From JAJZGK01 sp035538795 (GTDB lineage: Bacteria > Pseudomonadota > Alphaproteobacteria > Rhodospirillales > Magnetospirillaceae), in NCBI GenBank assembly GCA_035538795.1, contig DATLJS010000033.1:1-64000 (forward strand): a DNA stretch of 64,000 bases, given 5' to 3'. The notes beneath the pieces were generated by a model. The model ran no database searches. It was given only the letters and a program-made list of their open reading frames with translations, and was not told the DNA's origin. Shown here piece by piece: positions 60,562 through 64,000 of this stretch. The translations under genes and the position numbers were made by a program. How positions within the stretch are numbered: the first letter of the stretch is position 1; each line of letters begins with the position of its first letter.

Positions 60562-61461
60562 ATGCGGACACTTTCTGGCAAGCCAAGCGCGTTTCTGAAG
60601 ATTGGCGGAACGACCGCCGGATTTTGTCTGGCATGGCTCTGGCCGGCCCAGACTTTGGCGGATGGGATGCCGCTTCCATGGGGGCTGACGCTTCAAGCGC
60701 CGGGGACCGTGATCGGCGACCGCATCCAATCTTTCCACGATCTGCTGCTGGCCATCATCTTCGCCGTGGTGTTGCTGGTTCTGGCGCTGCTCGTCTATGT
60801 GGTTATCCGTTACAACCGGACCCGAAACCCGGTTCCCAGCCGCCGCACCCATAATCTGAAGCTGGAAGTGATCTGGACACTGATTCCCTGCCTGATCGTT
60901 TTGGGAATTGCCTGGATTTCCTTTCCCCTGCTGTACGACATGGACCGCATGCCGCTGCCCGATCTGACCCTGAAGGTCACCGGGCATCAGTGGTACTGGT
61001 CCTATGAATATCCCGAGCGCGCTGGCGTCGCTTTCGACAGCATGGCCATCTGGGACGCCTTCGGCCCCAGCGAGGAGCAAACATCCGCCGCCATCAAGGA
61101 CGCTTCGGCCCACTGGCTGATCAAGAGCCAACCGATGCGCCTGTTGGAAGTGGACCATCGCGTGGTGCTGCCGGTCGGCAAAGTGGTGCGGGTCCAGATC
61201 ACCGGCGGCGACGTCTTGCATTCCTGGTACGTCTCATCGCTGAGCATCAACCGCATGGCGGTGGTCGGGCGGCTGAACGAGATCTGGCTGAAGATCGAAC
61301 GGCCCGGGGTCTATTACGGCGAATGCTCGATGATCTGCGGCAACGGCCACGGCTTCATGCCGATCGTCATCGAAGGCGTGCCTGCCGACCAGTTCGAAAG
61401 CTGGGCGGCGGCGCAGAAGGCGGCGAACAACCAGGAAAACGCCCATCCGGCGGCGTCTTGA
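60562..61461 (+). CDS. ctaC: Cytochrome c oxidase subunit II (aa3-type)
   Basis: The 299-residue subunit has an N-terminal signal-like segment (about 9-33), two membrane helices (about 58-82 and 101-122) and a periplasmic cupredoxin domain with the CuA ligands His220, Cys255, Cys259, His263 and Met266 (GECSMICGNGHGFM). An insertion of roughly 30 residues (about 153-185) follows the GHQWYWSYEYPE motif. It accepts electrons from cytochrome c. The start has only a weak ribosome-binding site. First gene of ctaC-ctaD-ctaB. Confidence 0.94.
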   Translation: MRTLSGKPSAFLKIGGTTAGFCLAWLWPAQTLADGMPLPWGLTLQAPGTVIGDRIQSFHDLLLAIIFAVVLLVLALLVYVVIRYNRTRNPVPSRRTHNLKLEVIWTLIPCLIVLGIAWISFPLLYDMDRMPLPDLTLKVTGHQWYWSYEYPERAGVAFDSMAIWDAFGPSEEQTSAAIKDASAHWLIKSQPMRLLEVDHRVVLPVGKVVRVQITGGDVLHSWYVSSLSINRMAVVGRLNEIWLKIERPGVYYGECSMICGNGHGFMPIVIEGVPADQFESWAAAQKAANNQENAHPAAS

Positions 61462-61492
61462 TCTCTTCTTCTCTGCTCTGGGGTGACAGGCC

Positions 61493-63106
61493 ATGACGTC
61501 CATGCAGTACGAAGCCAAGGCGGACGAGTTTCAGGAGCACGGTCAGTCTCCCGGGCACAAGCAGGGGTTTTTCGTCCGTTGGTTCTGCTCGACCAACCAC
61601 AAGGACATCGGCACCCTTTATCTGATCTTCTCGGTGGTCGCCGGATTGACCGGCGGAGCCTTGTCGGTGCTGATGCGGCTTGAATTGCTGCATCCCGGCA
61701 TGCAGTACGTCGTCAGCGGCCAGCAATGGAACGTCATCGTCACCGCCCACGGTCTGCTGATGGTGTTTTTCACCGTCATGCCGGCTTTGATCGGCGGTTT
61801 CGGGAATTGGTTCATTCCGCTGATGATCGGGGCGCCCGACATGGCGTTCCCGCGCCTCAACAACATCAGTTTCTGGCTGTTGGTGCCGTCCTTCGCTCTG
61901 TTGATGGGATCGGCTTTCGTCGGCGACGGCGCAGGCACCGGCTGGACCATCTATCCGCCCCTGAGCAGCCAGGGGCAACCCGGCGAATCCATGGACATGG
62001 CCATATTCGCCCTGCATCTGGCGGGCATCTCATCGATCCTGGGGGCGATCAATTTCATCACCACCATCTTCAACATGCGCGCGCCGGGCATGACGCTGCA
62101 CAAGATGCCGCTGTTCATTTGGGCCATGCTGGTGACGGCCTTCATGCTGCTGCTGTCCATTCCGGTGCTGGGCGGCGCCATCACCATGTTGCTGACCGAC
62201 CGTAATTTCGGCACCAGCTTCTTCGATCCGGCGGGCGGCGGCGATCCGCTGCTGTTCCAGCATCTGTTCTGGTTTTTCGGCCATCCGGAAGTCTACATCA
62301 TGATCTTGCCGGCCTTCGGCATCGTCAGCCAGGTCATCTCGACCTTCAGCCGCAAGCCGATTTTCGGCTATATGGGCATGGTCTACGCCATGGTGTCGAT
62401 CGGCGCGCTGGGCTTCATCGTCTGGGCGCACCACATGTTCACCGTCGGCCTCAGCGTCAATACGCGGGCCTATTTCGCGGCGGCGACGATGATCATCGCT
62501 GTACCGACCGGCATCAAGGTGTTCTCGTGGATCGCCACCATGTGGGGCGGCTCCATCGACTTCAAGACGCCCATGCTGTTCGCCGTCGGCTTCATTTTTC
62601 TGTTCACCATCGGCGGCGTGACCGGCGTGGTGCTGGCCAATCCGTCGATCGATACCCCTTTGCACGACACTTACTACGTGGTGGCGCATTTTCATTACGT
62701 GCTGTCGCTGGGGGCTTTGTTCGGCATTTTCGCAGGCTTCTACTACTGGGTCGGCAAGATGTCCGGGCGAACCTATCCGGAATGGGCGGGAAAGCTGCAT
62801 TTCTGGCTGACCTTCGTCGGCGTCAACCTGACCTTCTTCCCCATGCATTTCCTGGGACTGCAAGGCATGCCGCGGCGCATTCCCGATTATCCCGACGCCT
62901 TCCAGGGTTGGAACATGGTGGCCTCTTACGGAGCGATGATTTCCTATGCCGGAGCGGTTCTGTTCGTGGTCATCGCCGTCTATACGCTGGTCTGGGGCCG
63001 TAAGGTTGGGGCCAATTACTGGGGCGAGGGCACGTCGACCCTGGAATGGAGCCAGACATCGCCGCCGCCGCTGCACACCTACAAGACCCTGCCGCGTCTT
63101 CGCTGA
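61493..63106 (+). CDS. ctaD: Cytochrome c oxidase subunit I (aa3-type)
   Basis: The 537-residue heme-copper oxidase core has twelve membrane helices. The A-type proton-pathway motif GHPEVYIMILPAFG has the cross-linked Tyr and the Glu; heme and copper ligands lie in TAHGLLMVF, WAHHMFT and VVAHFHYVLS. It reduces O2 to water and pumps protons. It starts 31 bases after ctaC. Genes for assembly factors should follow beyond the window. Confidence 0.97.
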   Translation: MTSMQYEAKADEFQEHGQSPGHKQGFFVRWFCSTNHKDIGTLYLIFSVVAGLTGGALSVLMRLELLHPGMQYVVSGQQWNVIVTAHGLLMVFFTVMPALIGGFGNWFIPLMIGAPDMAFPRLNNISFWLLVPSFALLMGSAFVGDGAGTGWTIYPPLSSQGQPGESMDMAIFALHLAGISSILGAINFITTIFNMRAPGMTLHKMPLFIWAMLVTAFMLLLSIPVLGGAITMLLTDRNFGTSFFDPAGGGDPLLFQHLFWFFGHPEVYIMILPAFGIVSQVISTFSRKPIFGYMGMVYAMVSIGALGFIVWAHHMFTVGLSVNTRAYFAAATMIIAVPTGIKVFSWIATMWGGSIDFKTPMLFAVGFIFLFTIGGVTGVVLANPSIDTPLHDTYYVVAHFHYVLSLGALFGIFAGFYYWVGKMSGRTYPEWAGKLHFWLTFVGVNLTFFPMHFLGLQGMPRRIPDYPDAFQGWNMVASYGAMISYAGAVLFVVIAVYTLVWGRKVGANYWGEGTSTLEWSQTSPPPLHTYKTLPRLR

Positions 63107-63153
63107 ACAGAACGGGGCGTGATCCGAATAAGGCTTCAAGAAAGGATCGGGCG

Positions 63154-64000
63154 ATGGAAAAAACCGTTTATGCATCCCTCGATGTTTCCGTATCGGCAGG
63201 TCGGCTGCGCGATTATGTGGAACTGCTGAAGCCCAGAGTGATGTCGCTGGTGGTGTTCAGCGGTTTGGTCGGATTGATGGTGGCGCCGGGCGGGATGCAC
63301 CCCTTGCTGGGGGCGACGGCGATTCTGTGCATCGCCATCGCCGCCGGCGGCAGCGCCGCCGTCAATATGTGGTACGACCGCGATATCGACGCCGTGATGA
63401 CGCGGACCCGCCGCCGCCCCCTGCCGCAAGGGCGAATCGAACCCCAGGCGGCCCTGGAGTTCGGTTCCGTGCTGATCTTCGCCGCGGTGGTGCTGATGGC
63501 GCTGGCGGTGAACTGGCTGGCGGCCGGGCTGCTGGCGGTGGCGGCGGCGTTCTATATCTTCGTCTACACCATCTGGCTCAAGCGCCGGACTTCCTGGAAC
63601 ATCGTCATCGGCGGAGCCGCCGGGGCTTTTCCGCCGCTGATCGGCTGGGTGTCGGTGACGGGGCGGATCGATCTGCCGGCGGTGCTGCTGTTCCTGATCA
63701 TTTTCTTTTGGACACCGCCCCATTTCTGGGCTTTGGCGCTGTACCGCAACGACGATTACCGGCTGGCGGGAGTTCCCATGCTGCCGGTGACGGCGGGACC
63801 GCAGCGCACCAAGATCGAGATGCTGGTCTATACCCTGCTGCTGTTTCCCTTGAGCCTGAGCCCGGCTTTCGCCGGCATTGCCGGGCCGGTCTATCTGTGC
63901 GGAATGCTGATCTTGAGCAGCCTGTTCGTCGTTTGCGCCGTGCGGGTGCTGTTCGACCGCACGTACCGCTCGGCCCGGCAGATGTTCGGCTATTCCATTC
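63154..64000 (+). CDS. ctaB: Protoheme IX farnesyltransferase (3' end cut by window)
   Basis: The 282 visible residues belong to the UbiA-type prenyltransferase that makes heme O from heme B for oxidase assembly. The signature NMWYDRDIDAVMTRTRRRP (about 71-89) binds the prenyl diphosphate and metal, and the second loop YRNDDYRLAGVPMLP is present. The frame begins at an ATG 47 bases after ctaD and remains open at 64000. Membrane helices alternate as expected. Confidence 0.95.
   Translation, partial: MEKTVYASLDVSVSAGRLRDYVELLKPRVMSLVVFSGLVGLMVAPGGMHPLLGATAILCIAIAAGGSAAVNMWYDRDIDAVMTRTRRRPLPQGRIEPQAALEFGSVLIFAAVVLMALAVNWLAAGLLAVAAAFYIFVYTIWLKRRTSWNIVIGGAAGAFPPLIGWVSVTGRIDLPAVLLFLIIFFWTPPHFWALALYRNDDYRLAGVPMLPVTAGPQRTKIEMLVYTLLLFPLSLSPAFAGIAGPVYLCGMLILSSLFVVCAVRVLFDRTYRSARQMFGYSI

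Overview
The window looks like ordinary chromosome from a nitrogen-fixing, PHA-storing alphaproteobacterium of the Rhodospirillales, most like Magnetospirillum or a close relative. The support is GC-rich codon use, a NifA/sigma-54 controlled nif accessory operon, class I PHA synthase and phasin, hopanoid (squalene) synthesis genes, an aa3-type cytochrome oxidase operon, clpS-clpA, and many chemotaxis and two-component proteins. No magnetosome genes, rRNA, prophage, IS elements or CRISPR arrays are visible, so the genus is an inference.

Layout. 1-3.4 kb: a truncated globin-domain chemoreceptor, hpnC-hpnD and two tandem paralogous small genes. 3.4-11.1 kb: uppP, then a Sia-type partner-switching module. 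A four-gene minus-strand operon (siaB kinase, siaC, cytosolic histidine kinase, REC-DUF3369-PAS-HK-REC hybrid) diverges from siaA (HAMP-PP2C phosphatase). 11.1-16.7 kb: a hypothetical gene, nifJ, L-lactate dehydrogenase and tRNA-Asp. 16.8-31.8 kb: housekeeping and accessory genes (CoA-transferase, ChrA, D,D-carboxypeptidase, phasin, clpS-clpA, solute-binding protein, DyP peroxidase, glutamine-synthetase-like enzyme, HicB-like protein, RhtA-like exporter). 32-36.7 kb: rplM-rpsI, a CHAP protein, argC and a gamma-class carbonic anhydrase-like protein. 36.7-39.7 kb: a CheY-like regulator, a Cache chemoreceptor and an orphan CI-like repressor. 39.8-42.3 kb: arsR-arsC-acr3 with its operator, and a transglutaminase-like gene. 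42.4-52.3 kb: a Ser/Thr-rich EF-hand protein, phaC, an OmpA-like lipoprotein, marC, a TIR-domain protein and an RND efflux pair. 52.3-57.8 kb: the nif operon (iscA-type, nifU, nifS, nifV, cysE, nifW) behind a textbook sigma-54 promoter with two NifA sites, followed by a hemerythrin. 57.7-64 kb: a FemAB/GNAT-like gene, a degenerate CD-NTase-like gene, a candidate small RNA, and ctaC-ctaD-ctaB, with ctaB cut by the window end.

How the genes work together. The nif block supplies Fe-S clusters (NifU/NifS/IscA-type), the homocitrate ligand (NifV), O-acetylserine for cysteine (CysE) and nitrogenase protection (NifW); nifJ could feed electrons to it. The most novel part is the sia locus. In Pseudomonas, SiaC switches a diguanylate cyclase; here the cyclase position is occupied by a histidine kinase and a hybrid kinase, which suggests a Ser/Thr-to-His/Asp signalling relay. 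Other unusual items are a sensor globin without its proximal histidine, a nucleotidyltransferase-fold protein that has lost two of three catalytic carboxylates, a stand-alone TIR protein, a tandem pair of small unknown proteins, and a candidate small RNA upstream of the oxidase operon.
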